Source: Chromera velia
Lineage: Eukaryota > Sar > Chromeraceae
DNA length: 25,000 nt
Assembly (NCBI GenBank): GCA_018398765.1
Contig: JAHBMJ010001328.1
Coordinates: forward strand, 1-25,000
Direction of reading: 5' to 3'
The notes under the pieces are model-generated. The model was not told where the DNA came from. It did no database searches and saw only the letters and a program-made list of their open reading frames with translations. Shown piece after piece: positions 1 through 10,377 of this stretch (the stretch's first letter is position 1; each line of letters opens with the position of its first letter). The position numbers were made by a program, and so were the translations under genes.

Positions 1-700
1 CTTCCTCTGTACACACCCAATCGTTGCATCCTCCCGTGTTTGTCCATCAAATAGTTATTTGTTTTGTGCCCTGTCCCCTGTTCCGTCTTTCCCCCCCTGC
101 TTCCTTGATGCCCTCTTCGTTTGAAACAAAACATACCGTGAGCCAAACAGCAGACATCCGTGTATCAAGCACATGCATAAATGAATGGGCAGGCAATGAA
201 GAGGAGAGGCCGGCATCGATGAAGTCCAATGATCGGAATGCGATCGATCGATGGTTCCATCTATCCCTTCGATCCTTGCATGGAATTTTGTGCTTGATAG
301 AACCAAGGCTGTGTTCTTTCGTTCCCCCCCCCCCTCTTTTGTTCTTTCCTTTGTTAGTGTAGCAGTACGCACCCAATTGTGGCTCTCCTAATTGCCTCCA
401 TGAAGCAGCTCTCTTGTTCGTGTCCTGTCCCCTCTTCCCTCTTTTGCCCCTCCTTCCCTCTTTCACTTTTCATTTGGAACAAAACACCCCACAAGTCAGA
501 CAGACAGACGTCCATGCATCGAGCACATGCATGAATGCATGGGCAATCAATAGGACAGGACCATCGGATGATTCCATCTTAGTCCGCATCCAGGAACGAA
601 GAAAACATACAGGCCTGTCTTACGTGATACACTTTTCTGCATGCATGCGTCTTTGCGCGAAATACGTGCATGCCTCCTCTTTCTTTGTATTGCTTTGACG
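1..700. repeat. diverged tandem duplication, about 355-bp period
   Basis: Two diverged copies lie head to tail at an offset of 354-355 bases. Shared landmarks are CACCCAAT at about 15 and 370, CTGTCCCCT at about 71 and 425, and the AGCACATGCAT segment at about 168 and 522. The copies are pyrimidine-rich, with stops and no stable reading frame. A third, more decayed copy may begin near 700. Positions 700-1269 hold no gene I can support, only CA-rich simple sequence around 1115-1165. Confidence 0.6.
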
Positions 701-1269
701 TATGAGTGCACTTTGTTCTTCTCTTCCCTTTTCCCCCGCTTCCTTGCCCCTCTCTCTGTGGTTTTTCTACCCGAATTTGTCAGCTCACCACTGCATGCAC
801 ACTCATCGCCTCTATGCTCCAGCCTCCGTCCACGTACGCAGGCGTTGAGCACCCCAGGTCGATCGTTCAAGTAGAGCCTGCGCACATGCAGCCAATATAT
901 GTGGACATGTACACTTTCAATCATTGCTCTCGGGGCTCACACTGCATATGGACACGCTGAGTCAGACGTGTGTAAAGATTATTAACGGCAGAGAACTGAG
1001 TGCAAAGCAAAGTGTCGCAATCTCTTCCATTTTCTTTGGACTTTTGGAATTGAGCCTCCCTCCTTGCATCAACGGCTGTCGAATGACAGACTCTCATGCA
1101 AACAGAGATGTACAGACAGACGCAGACACAGACACGCACACACACAAACACGCACACACATACACATGGAAAGAAAGAAAGAGAAAGTGTAAGAAGGATG
1201 TCAACCGTTTCATGGAGGTATGATAAGAGTTGCCCGATTCAATGATTGAATGACTGACCCTCACTCAAT

Positions 1270-2481
1270 TCACTCTGCCTCTGCCGACAGCCCTGTAGAA
1301 AGGCTTCTGAACCAGGCGGTCACAGCGCTGCCCCATGTGGTATCAGAGGGCTGACTCTCAGACTGTGCCGCCGCGTTCACTCTGACACAGTTGTCCACCT
1401 CTTCTCCTTCCTTTGCGGAGCGCCTTTGAACGTTCAACTTGGCGTCCACGTTTGTGGGTTCAGCCGAATGGGCACTCACGTTTTTGGACTCGGACGTTGT
1501 GCTGAAGTTTTGGGTCTCTGGTAAAATGTTCTTATGGACGGGCTCCCCGGGGTGGGCCTTGGGCCTCTGCCTAGTCCAGCATGTGAACCACTCAGTGGGA
1601 CTCGGCAGCTGCAGATCTTCGAAGTTCGGGGTCCAGGAGCCAAAGAAGCCAAATGGGGTAGCTGCAGTCTCAGCAGGGGTGTCGACTGGCTCTGGATTCG
1701 TCGTGACGTTCCCTGTTGGTGTTGGGAGAATGTGAATGAGACTATCGGGCTGTTGATCGAGTCGGGGGGGGGTCTGGGTAGAAGCCTCCACTGTGAGTGT
1801 GGTGAAAGTCTGAGTGTGGGAATGTGTGGGAGAAGTTTTCTTCGGGACGGCTTCTGTTCCTAGAGGGGAAGGGGGATATTTCTGGCAATCTCTCATCTTG
1901 TATTCTTCCAACTGCTTCTGAAGGTCGTTGATCTCGTTCTGCATCCTAATTTTCTCCTCTTCTCTCTCTGACCGCTCTTTCTCCAGAAGATCCTGCGCCT
2001 CAACGAGATCGAACTCCAATCCCACGTTCTTCTCCTCCATTTCTTCCTTCATCCTCTCCATCTCTCTCTCCCTCTCCGCTTCCTGATCGAGCTTTTGCTG
2101 CACGACCTCTTGGGCGTCCCTGACCTGCTCCTTCATCTCTTCGACCTGCCTCAGCGCTGCCTGGATGCTCTCCCCCTCTCTCTTGAAGGCCCCAACCACA
2201 GGGCGGGCGTTAGCCATGACCGCATGGTAAAAGCCGGCAGCACCCTCTGGACTCACGTCCAGGAACGCTTCGAGGTCTTCAAGGGCCTCGAAGAGGCTGA
2301 GAGGAGGGGAGGCGGCGGCAAGACGGACCCAGTACCATGGGTACTCATCCCCCATCCAAAAATCCACTTCGTGGATCGTGGCGGTGGGGGGGGACTCTTC
2401 GTTTCCAAAGGAAACGACTGGGAGGGACACAGATGTCTCCTCAGGGGAGACCGGGGAAACTGCGGAGTCGCAATTTGACAT
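1270..2481 (-). CDS. coiled-coil protein of unknown function
   Basis: An uninterrupted frame of 403 codons runs from ATG at 2481 to TGA at 1270. The frame stays open 54 codons further upstream, but that part reads like an intron or leader: it is pyrimidine-rich and ends in CTGTCAG just before the chosen ATG. Residues 1-60 are acidic and contain a WMGDEYPWYWVRL stretch. Residues 60-98 look helical. Residues about 101-197 are a strongly charged heptad-like coiled coil rich in E, R, K, Q and M. The remaining half is Pro/Ser/Thr-rich and probably disordered, with two Trp/Phe patches (FGFFGSWTPNFEDL and WGSAVTAWFRSL). There is no signal peptide or membrane segment. I do not recognise a family. A cytoskeletal or scaffold role would be a guess from the coiled coil alone. 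Upstream exons cannot be excluded. Confidence 0.7.
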   Translation of the reverse strand: MSNCDSAVSPVSPEETSVSLPVVSFGNEESPPTATIHEVDFWMGDEYPWYWVRLAAASPPLSLFEALEDLEAFLDVSPEGAAGFYHAVMANARPVVGAFKREGESIQAALRQVEEMKEQVRDAQEVVQQKLDQEAEREREMERMKEEMEEKNVGLEFDLVEAQDLLEKERSEREEEKIRMQNEINDLQKQLEEYKMRDCQKYPPSPLGTEAVPKKTSPTHSHTQTFTTLTVEASTQTPPRLDQQPDSLIHILPTPTGNVTTNPEPVDTPAETAATPFGFFGSWTPNFEDLQLPSPTEWFTCWTRQRPKAHPGEPVHKNILPETQNFSTTSESKNVSAHSAEPTNVDAKLNVQRRSAKEGEEVDNCVRVNAAAQSESQPSDTTWGSAVTAWFRSLSTGLSAEAE

Positions 2482-2740
2482 TGGGACTGACTGACAGGGA
2501 CTCACAGAGAGAGAGAAAGTCTGAATGCTGCAATGCAGCTTTGAATGCCACAACGATGTAAGAAGAAAAGAGAAATCCTCGACTCTGTGAGGCTCTGGAT
2601 GACAACGCCACTGGAATGAGTAAATGCAGATATGCAGTTTCACGTGAAAGAATGCAATGCATGAAACTGTTCAATGGACAAGCATGCAAGTGAACGTCTG
2701 ACCTTCAAGGCGTGCATGCACTCGAGTTCGACGCACGCAT

Positions 2741-3270
2741 CTGACGCAAGCAAGCTTGCGAACTGCCCCGGAAAGCAAGAAAAATGAGAACTGCACGATT
2801 GACGCACGCCGGCCAGACGACCGGCGACCCCCCCCACCCCCCGCGGGAAAAGCATACGCGGAATCCCCCCCCCCCGGGAAAAAAACCCGGGGGTCGCAAC
2901 TATTCAGCATATACGCCGAGTTGTCGAGCCTAACTCCGTAATCAGTACAAATAGCATATTGGAAGCTTAATGAAGTGTTTTTGAGAGTTGATCCGTGGTT
3001 AGGAACTCATTAGAAACAATTTTGAAAGTGGTTGTTTAAAGTAATTTTGGGGTCCCTGACCCCCCTAACTTCGTAATCAGTACGAAAAAAACTCGACAAC
3101 TCAGCGTATACGCTGAATAGTCGTGGTAAATGGATCTAAAACCCATCTGACGTACACATAGTGTAAATTCAGTCTTTCAGGGCCAGGTTTTTGTGAAAGA
3201 CTAGCGTGTATGGGCTGGGGTATTTCTGTTTTATAAGTGTTGGGGGGCTTCGCTTTCTAAGGCCACATGA
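2741..3270 (+). repeat. dispersed repeat, left copy (interrupted)
   Basis: This stretch matches, in inverted orientation, the sequence at about 23770-24110. Shared parts are the AAGCAAGCTTGCGAAC / CCCGGAAAGCAAGAAAAATG block (2747-2790), long C and CCCGGG runs (2828-2893), ATTCAGTCTTTCAGGGCCAGG (about 3167-3187), and the TATGGGCTGGGGTATTT..CTTCGCTTTC segment (about 3208-3262). The left copy carries an extra inverted-repeat element at 2899-3121. Apparent reading frames across the block are open in several frames because of base composition, so I do not call them coding. Confidence 0.7.
2899..3121. mobile_element. 223-bp MITE-like element with 30-bp inverted ends
   Basis: The left end (2899-2928) and the reverse complement of the right end (3092-3121) agree at all but two of 30 positions; both begin ACTATTCAGC and end GAGTTGTCGAG. 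The right end holds a perfect 14-base palindrome, CAGCGTATACGCTG. Just inside each end is a directly repeated CTAACTYCGTAATCAGTAC (2930-2948 and 3065-3083). The interior has no reading frame. I could not find a convincing target-site duplication, so the superfamily is open. Confidence 0.7.
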
Positions 3271-3610
3271 TGCAATTAAGGAGCCGCGCAAGAGAATTCA
3301 AACGTATCGATCATGTCAAATATCCCTAACTAGATCCCTAGCTGGCTCTATTTTGCATGTATGCATGGAATTCTTCATTTGAATCATTGCTGCATGATCA
3401 AGTCTCTTTCTTTCTCTTTTTTGATTATACGTTTTTCGCGGGCCGTTGTAAAACCCCCATATCGTAAGCCCGGCATCCTAACTAACCAACGTAAGTCAAA
3501 TCGATCGCGACAATACTCTAGGGCACCATTAAATCACTTATCATTTATCACATTTTACTATATTATTAAAGTTCGTACTTAGGTTTGTAGTTATTACTTG
3601 ATACACTATA

Positions 3611-4952
3611 CAGTACGGTTAGGAGTAACGATAGTAGGATAGTTACCAGGTGGCCGCTAGGCCGCCCGGGTTTCCAATTTCACGGTTACGGTAGTAGTTT
3701 TTATAACCATTACCATAATACTGGTAGTATTGCATATTTTCCATAATACTAGTCAACTTTAAACCTGTTTTACCTAGTTTTACCATCAAATCTAGAATGA
3801 ACAGAGGCTACAGAGTAAACACCAATGTTACTAAACTTTTACGTCTGAGATATTAGTCTATCTCTATGAATAATGACATTATGATGCTGCAGTATGAGCG
3901 TTGATTGTTCAACTGTGTGATGATGCATACTATGAATGTCCGAACTGTGTAAACCAGATAGTCAAGGTTACTTAGTGAGGCCTGTCAGGGCTGTGCGAGG
4001 CGTCGACCTCTGTACTCAGCTCAGTGTATTGAGCAACCGTAACTGTACCTCCTCGCGTAAGAAGAGCAACGTCATTGAATGAAAACTGCATGAGCCTGCC
4101 GTACAAGGCTCGGCTTCGGTATGTCTGCGATGCACCGCGATGCACATGAATAACTATGCAGTGACTGCACTTCCGCTCTGACTCGAACTCCAACAAATGT
4201 GACATTGGGGGGTGACTAGGAGATCGGTATGTCGCTGACTCGCTGCCTTTCTACCCAGATTTATTTGGCCGGTCAACTCTGAAGTGGATGCGTGGCTTGC
4301 CTCTTTTGGCCAGGAGGGAAACACAGGAAAGAAAAAAGAAGAACAAAGAATGAAGGAATCAAGAAGTGGGCCACAAAAACACAGGAAAGAAAAAAGAAGA
4401 ACAAAGAATGAAAGAATCAAGAAGCGGGCCGCAAAAACACAGGAAAGAAAAAAGAAGAACGAAGAATGAGAGGGGAGAGAGGAGGAAGGAAAAACTTTAC
4501 TACACTGTGTCTCACGACAAGACAAAAAAACCGAAAACTGCCAGACACAGTGAACAGTAAACTAGGAAGAAGCGGACTACTCAGTCTTGTTTCCCAGTTT
4601 CCCACGTACAGTGCGCATGAGAAAGTACTGATCACTGCCGAACTGAAGCCTTCGTCAATTGTCTGTCTGCTCTGACAGGGGGCAGAATTTTGACCATAAG
4701 TAAGGTTGACCTTCGTTTGAAAATTCACTTTGAATTTGAAAGTTGAAACGGATTTAAAGGAGACGGATTTTTTTTCAATCCATGCATGCGTCACGCTTTT
4801 TTTATATCCTTTACCGCCGCCGGGGTCTTGGCCTGAACTACCACGGTAGTGGTAGGGGCCCTTGGGCCCCCAAGTTACTACCCCATGGTTACTAAAGTGA
4901 CGGTAACTCGCCGCCCCCCCAAAGAGCCCGGTAGTAACTCCTAACCGTACTG
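3611..4952. mobile_element. 1.34-kb DNA transposon-like element with 19-bp terminal inverted repeats
   Basis: CAGTACGGTTAGGAGTAAC at 3611-3629 matches the reverse complement of 4934-4952 at 18 of 19 positions. Both subterminal zones are dense in GTAAC/GTTAC and GGTAGT/ACTACC words in both orientations, as expected of transposase-binding arrays. The left end is preceded by TA, while the right end is followed by TG, so a decayed TA target duplication (Tc1/mariner-like) is possible but not shown. The interior holds a 58-bp tandem repeat and no recognisable transposase, so the copy looks non-autonomous. Confidence 0.6.
4321..4470. repeat. 58-bp tandem repeat, about 2.6 units
   Basis: Units begin ACACAGGAAAGAAAAAAGAAG at 4321, 4379 and 4437, exactly 58 bases apart and nearly identical. 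The sequence is purine-rich. Because 58 is not a multiple of three, the open frames across it are compositional and not a protein repeat. It lies inside the 3611-4952 inverted-repeat element. Confidence 0.85.
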
Positions 4953-5531
4953 TGTATGATATACTACTGAATACTATGACTTTATATCTTCACGAGTATT
5001 TTCAGTGGATAGCACGTCGAGCGCTCGGTATTGGGGCAGGAGGCCAATCCTCCAGACATTAATCCTATCCTATCCTATCATAATAAAAACTAATATAAAA
5101 TATTTTAAATGCTACTTTAATAGAAAACAAGTCACAAACAATAAAAAACGTTTCCTCATCCCCCCCCCCCCTGAATATGTGCTCTGGGTTATCCTCACAG
5201 CCTTGCTAGTGGCTTGGGATTTGACGTCGCTGAAACTAGGATTTAACCCTCCATCATCATTATTATTATTAATCGGTCTATAGGCCATCATCATGTACAT
5301 TATTATTATTATTATTCTTTTTTATAACCTAATTTGATTCCAACGTTGATATTAGTAGTATCATATTACATATACTCGTTTGATGCAAATTCATCATGCA
5401 ATCAATAGTTGTAATATGCGCAGTTACCACATGAAATGAACACAACCTATTCAAACGACGTGGGGGGCGATGACGTCAGTTGGTCTGTAGCTATCTGTAG
5501 CCGTCGGATCTTCGATCGTTCCACCTGTCTG
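4953..5531. other. AT-rich spacer with ATT microsatellites
   Basis: No gene is seen here. The stretch is AT-rich, with CCTAT repeats near 5065-5080 and two ATT arrays (about 5256-5272 and 5292-5316). The two arrays flank a short segment, and a CCATCATCAT word occurs beside each. A C-run lies at 5161-5171. The right end is the 3' flank of the IFT25 gene. Confidence 0.6.
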
Positions 5532-5932
5532 TCACTCCTGCCCCACACTGATCTTGTGCAAGGAGACGAAAGAGTCCCACCCCCCTGTCACGACAAACTT
5601 CACAAAACGGGCCGACTGTGTCCCGTTCTGCAGGCAAAGAACGTCGATGGATCAAATTGTGTGCAGAAAGCACAGCTTCAGCAAGCATCAGATCTGTGAG
5701 CGAAGAATAGAATGTTACAAAACACATAGGAACATCCGCCCATGCATGCCCAGAAGGGATCCCACATGTGTTTCCACACACTTATTCAACACTACCCATC
5801 CCACCAAGACACAAAGACACTCGTCCGCCACCCACCAACGCAGAGATATTTTGTGTGCACCCTTCCTGCGACATACACTTACACTCAGTCACGTTGATAC
5901 ACCTGCGCTCAGAAAGGAACTCTCTCTCTCTG

Positions 5933-5998
<66 letters not shown>

Positions 5999-5999
5999 T

Positions 6000-6082
<83 letters not shown>

Positions 6083-8627
6083 CAGATCGAGAGAGAAGTC
6101 TCCCCAGTTACGCCCCCTCTCCTTTCCTCTTCCCTTCTCTCTGACCCGACTGACCAAAGAGAGGACCTCCCCATGCACCTCTCCCTTTCTGTTCGGATAC
6201 TCTGCAGGGATCTCGTTACACGCGGGGGGAAGCAAACATTTCGAGTGGCAAAAAATGAAAGGCGAGCTGGTGCAAGGAGAAAAGAAAAGGAAAAGAAAGG
6301 CATTCAAAGAAGGAGTGAAGAAGAGGAAGAGGAGTGGACGGCACCCTTCTTCGCTCTCCAGCACAGACTCTCTCGATCGCGGTATCTGACTATCTTCCAA
6401 AAGGATATGTCTCTCTCTTCCTCATATACCACCGTTCTGATCAAATGAGCCCACAACGAGAACGCATTCAGTGCACATTGTACCAAGCAGGTAGGAGAGA
6501 GCTGTGTCGGCTCAATGACTCGATTGAAGCACGCTGAGAATCTGCAGAGCCTAGATCAACAATGAGTGTCCGAACTCTATCGCACCCCTCCAGTGTGCTG
6601 CCCTCCCCTACTAGGCACCATCCTAAGGTAGACAACGATCGCCCTCTATGCATATGAACTTATGTGTCTATGTCTGTGTCTATGTCTTTAGTGCTGTCTC
6701 TTTCCTGCCCACCCACCCACCCACGCACCCACCTGTCTCCTGCGATGCCGAGGAGAACGATGAAGGCGTGCTGTCTGTGCTCACTTCCACGCGGGCCGTT
6801 TTGACTGCACCAAAAAAAAGGGACACGAAGAGCAGCCGAGAAAGACGCAGAGAAATTCCCTTTCACGAAGCATGAAGGAAAGATACTTTGTCCCCCCATC
6901 CCATGCAATTTCCCTCATCAGATGAAATTAAGCGAATAAATCAGGAAGCGCACCCAACGACGAAATCATCAAAAAAGGGTGCAAAGCTTAGCACAACACA
7001 GCACCGGAAAGAGATGGAGGAGCGCCCGAAGGATTCTTAACAAGAACAGAAAAGCAACGCATGAGGACAAAAGATGCAGCTTGTCGCAGCCCCATCATCC
7101 ACTATGCGTGCGAGCCTATTCCTTGTCCTATCTTCTTCTTCTTCTGTCTGTCTGTTTTGTCCCACTGTCTAGCTCTGCGGATCCACTCCTAGGCTGACGT
7201 ACTCTTCATTCATTCTGGCGGCATGATAGCTGAGTCACCGACTGATTGACTGACTGTTGCTGCCCGAGAAGCGAAGAGACGAGACCTTCTGTGCCTCGCT
7301 GCCTCCCAACTCGATCACAATTTCCTGAGGAAAGAGTCCAGTCGATATCCAGAACGTCTTTTCGTCCCTGATCAAAGACAGTCAGACAGACACAAGGGGA
7401 CAAACAGAGTCGCAAAAACTCTTTACTTAGGAGCAAGGACGCCCAACAGAGAGAGCCTGAATCAGGGCGGCGGAACTTTCACGCAAAAGCAACGCCGGAA
7501 GGAGTCAAGTCAAGGAAATGGAATGAGAAGACAATTCACGATGTGCAAAACAAACCAGAGGGAAAAGTTAGTTGAAAAAGGAAACAAGCCTCCAGGCATC
7601 CACACTTCTCTCTGTCAGTCTTCTCTTGACGCCATTGCGGATCAAACTGCCAGTACAGTAGACAGCCCCCCCCCCTTTCCTGACCCATCGAGCATGTTCT
7701 CAGGTGGGTGGCGATCGTCGACTGAGGAGGCCTGCGTGCGTGCGTGGAAGAAACAGAACAGTGAAGTGCGTGAAAAAAACGTGCGAGAGAGAAGGTTGAA
7801 AGGACGACCATTTGAGGCGAGATGGGGGAACACCGAAAAAGGAGAAAAGAGGGGAAAAGTCGTGCACACAGATGCACTAGGCAGACAGACTGTATATTTC
7901 TGCTTGTCCCTCCTTTTCTTCATGTAAACAACAGACAAAAAGGAAGAACGAAGAAAAGACAAAAGAACAAAACGCGTAATCAGACAACGTGACACAGACA
8001 GACAGACAGACAGACACAGAGACAGACAGGCAGACACACTACATCGTTCTCTCTTTGCTTTTTGGATTCCTTTGACAAACAGACAGCCAAATAGAGACAC
8101 GCATGCACACCGAAAGAAAGGGAAATAGAATGATGGAGAGGTTCATCCATTGGACGAAAGCAAAAGCACACACTGATGTCAAAGAGAAAGGACGACGCAA
8201 GGGATGCATATCAATCGAAGAAAGGAAGTGCACTCCGCGTGCTTCGAAACATCGGGACTGGCCACGGTCCGTGGTGAGGTCAGGGAAAAGACACGAGAAG
8301 AAGAGAATGGACACACTGGGAAGGGTGGAGTGACAAGGGAGTTGCGAAAGATCGCGTAAGGGGGGAGGAGACGAAAAGTCGGGGAGGTGTACGGGAGGTG
8401 GAAGCGAAGATATTCAGGGTGGAGGAAGAAAGGGATGGACTGAAGAAGCGGGGAGCACGAGAAGCGGGAGTGCGAAGAAGAGCAAAAAGAGAACTGGGTC
8501 CGAGATGAGGTGCCTGAAAGAAAACGAAACAGAGAGGGGGGCTGAGTGTGCACAGAGAGAGAGAGAGAGAGCCACTGCTTACAAAGACGATCTTTCCTCC
8601 ATTGGCGAGAAGAGCCAAGTCGGGCAT
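5532..8627 (-). CDS. IFT25: intraflagellar transport protein 25 (IFT25/HSPB11)
   Basis: IFT25 is a small jelly-roll (discoidin-like) subunit of the IFT-B complex that pairs with the GTPase IFT27 and travels in the flagellum. Six exons join in phase: 8627-8583, 7731-7685, 7367-7243, 6804-6733, 6201-6155 and 5627-5532, with TGA at 5534-5532. They give 143 residues, close to the 144 of human IFT25. Family marks appear in order: [12 protein letters not shown] (exon 1), [12 protein letters not shown] (2), [12 protein letters not shown] (3), [10 protein letters not shown] (4), [10 protein letters not shown] (5) and [13 protein letters not shown] (6), matching the family's 'HPPENIIDG', 'FWTTTGMFPQE' and 'D-FASVH-V' sites. 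Donors are GTAAGC, GTCAGG, GTCGGT, GTGGGT and GTCAGT; every acceptor ends in AG. Introns are 851, 317, 438, 531 and 527 bases, pyrimidine-rich on the coding strand. The exon 3 donor and exon 5 are the least certain borders. The ATG at 8627 is the only start giving the family N-terminus. Confidence 0.91.
5934..6086. repeat. doubled compound microsatellite (AC)n(AG)n twice, then GACAGA
   Basis: (AC)n 5934-5970 is followed by (AG)n 5971-5998, then the pair repeats as (AC)n 6002-6031 and (AG)n 6032-6064. A GACAGA array follows to 6086. It lies within the last intron of the IFT25 gene. On the coding strand it reads as long CT and GT tracts upstream of the exon 6 acceptor. Confidence 0.95.
7994..8038. 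repeat. (GACA)n microsatellite
   Basis: An imperfect CAGA/GACA array lies in intron 1 of the IFT25 gene. Confidence 0.85.
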
Positions 8628-9209
8628 CGAGAAGTTTTCTTGACTCAGTAGAGAATGGCAATCACTGTAGATGTCAATTGCCAGGCACAGATGAGCGTGA
8701 TTAAATTCCAAGAACAAACAAACACAGAGTTCTTCCTGTGCTTGCCGTAAGAGAACCGAGTCACAGAGCTGTCAACGTTGATGTATCCGTCCTTCAGTCT
8801 GTCTAGGTTGGGTTTTGCTCGATCTGCATGGCAGAATAGAATCAACTCAATTTGTGCAGGGTCCGAGTAGGTCTGAGACTGCAGGAGTGGTCAATATGTT
8901 TGTAAAATATGGCTGAACACACACGCACTTTGCCTTTTGTACATGAGATAAAATGCGGTAAAAGGAGTTGAGCAACTGGCAAGTATTTGACAAGTCTGAC
9001 TGAAAGTGTTTTATTAATAGCGCAGTCATGTGCATGCCGTCTTGTGCCGTCTCCCACCGTTTCTGGGGGACGAGGCGTCGTATACCGCATTGTGGCAGAC
9101 CCTCGGCCTGCGGGGCTGCGGCTTGCAGGGCATCTCGTACAGGAGTCTCCCACCCCTATGCGTTCTACCTAGGCCGTTCGAATCTGTCGCATCCTAGAGT
9201 GGTCCTGGA
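8628..9209. other. 5' flank of IFT25, no supported gene
   Basis: This is the region upstream of the IFT25 start. Short minus-strand open stretches occur around 8650-8845, but I could not place splice sites in phase with the gene. They may be untranslated leader. Confidence 0.4.
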
Positions 9210-9750
9210 CTAAAAACCCTTGCAAGCATGCAGACTTGCATTGTCTTTTAGGGAAAACCTTGGCCACTGCGACTGATCGGTCTGCATGGCGCATACACTT
9301 GAATTTTGCAATTTCGTCACAGGATGCGATTTGGGATTTATTTTTTTGAAAAAAAAAAGTTTTCAGATGCATGCTAGGGGCCCCCAACATGTTAGGGAAG
9401 GAGCCCCGGCACTCTACTTCCACGCCCAACGACTTTCTGGGGCCCGATTCAATTTATTTGAAATTCAGATTGAGATCTAACAGACTGAATTTCGTCAGAT
9501 GTGAATCTGAATTTCGAACAAGTTGAATCAGGCCCCAGAAAGTTGTCGGGCATGCAAGTGGAGTGCCGGGGCCCCTTCCCCAACATGTTGGGACCCCCCA
9601 GCATGCATTTCAAAACCATTTTTTTTTTGTCCGAAATTAATCCGAATCAAATATGCTGTGCAAATTTCAGCCGAACGTGGTATATTCCCCACAAATCTGG
9701 GATTGCAGTCCGGGTTAAATTCCTTAAGACAGACAGTGGAATTTAGGGGA
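9210..9750. mobile_element. foldback element with arms of at least 150 bp
   Basis: The left arm (strongest 9330-9475) and the reverse complement of the right arm (9500-9655) match over their whole length. Shared in order are an A/T run, ATGCATGCT, a GGGGCCCC-type block, CAACATGTT, GCCCCGGCACTC, GACTTTCTGGGGCC / CAACTTTCTGGGGCC, and TTGAAATTCAGATT / TCGAAATTCAGATT. A weaker match extends the arms out to about 9210 and 9750. The loop is only about 25 bases. No coding region is present; the open frames across the arms are mirror images of each other. Exact ends and the target duplication are not resolved. Confidence 0.75.
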
Positions 9751-10377
9751 TTTTATACTTAGGATTTTAATATATCCATCTAGATTCCACTAAATTACAC
9801 TTCTTTTTAGCCTCCTAGGAGGCTAAGTCCGAGGCCTATTTCTCGTGATTTAGAAATATCCTCCTATGTTTCTTCTTTGTTAGGCTCCAAAAACGAAAAA
9901 AGGCTGTAACTTGTGGTACAATTATCTAGATCTCACTTATTTTCTTTTAATTTCAATTATAAATAAAAAAAAAAATGGAATGTTCAATATGTGAAAATCG
10001 CTCGCAGTGACATAGACTGGTCACCTATCAATCAATCAATCAATCAAACTATGAAGAAGTAATAGGAACTTGATATATTAGGATAACCTATAAGTCTGTG
10101 ATGCATAAAAGAAGTTCTAATGCAAAAATAGAGTTTTTTAAAAATCGAAACAGTCAGTAAGACAGTTTGTCAGCTACTTTTAACTGACTAGTGGCACATG
10201 TTAGACACACAATTAGATACGCTAAAACACGCAACCGTTAGCAACCATCTAAGCTGACCGCACCGCGGCCTCCCCAAAGAAATATACAGGAGTACTTCAC
10301 GGAGAACGAAAGAATAAAAAACGTAAAAAAAAAAGAAATGGCTACGATTTATGCACAAATCTCATGCAATTGACATT
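9751..10377. other. AT-rich intergenic stretch
   Basis: No gene is seen. The sequence is AT-rich, with A-runs, an (ATCA)n array at about 10027-10048, and a small CCTCCTAGGAGG palindrome near 9811-9822. Confidence 0.5.

Noticed and set aside
2640-2910. Three overlapping minus-strand frames with Gly-rich segments
   Set aside because: They lie in the GC-rich dispersed repeat; the right copy is open in similar frames because of G and C runs.
3972-4205. 77-codon minus-strand frame inside the 1.34-kb element
   Set aside because: No transposase motif or other recognisable feature.
5554-6448. Plus- and minus-strand frames rich in TH, RE, SL and CV dipeptides
   Set aside because: They are translations of AC and AG microsatellites in an IFT25 intron.
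6468-6622. Alternative last IFT25 exon (acceptor CTACCTTAG, stop at 6468)
   Set aside because: It joins in phase, but its translation lacks the family C-terminus, whereas 6201-6155 plus 5627-5532 supply it in phase.
8645-8845. Minus-strand open segment upstream of the IFT25 start
   Set aside because: It reads moderately like protein, but no splice pair connects it in phase, and IFT25 proteins begin at the motif encoded from 8627.
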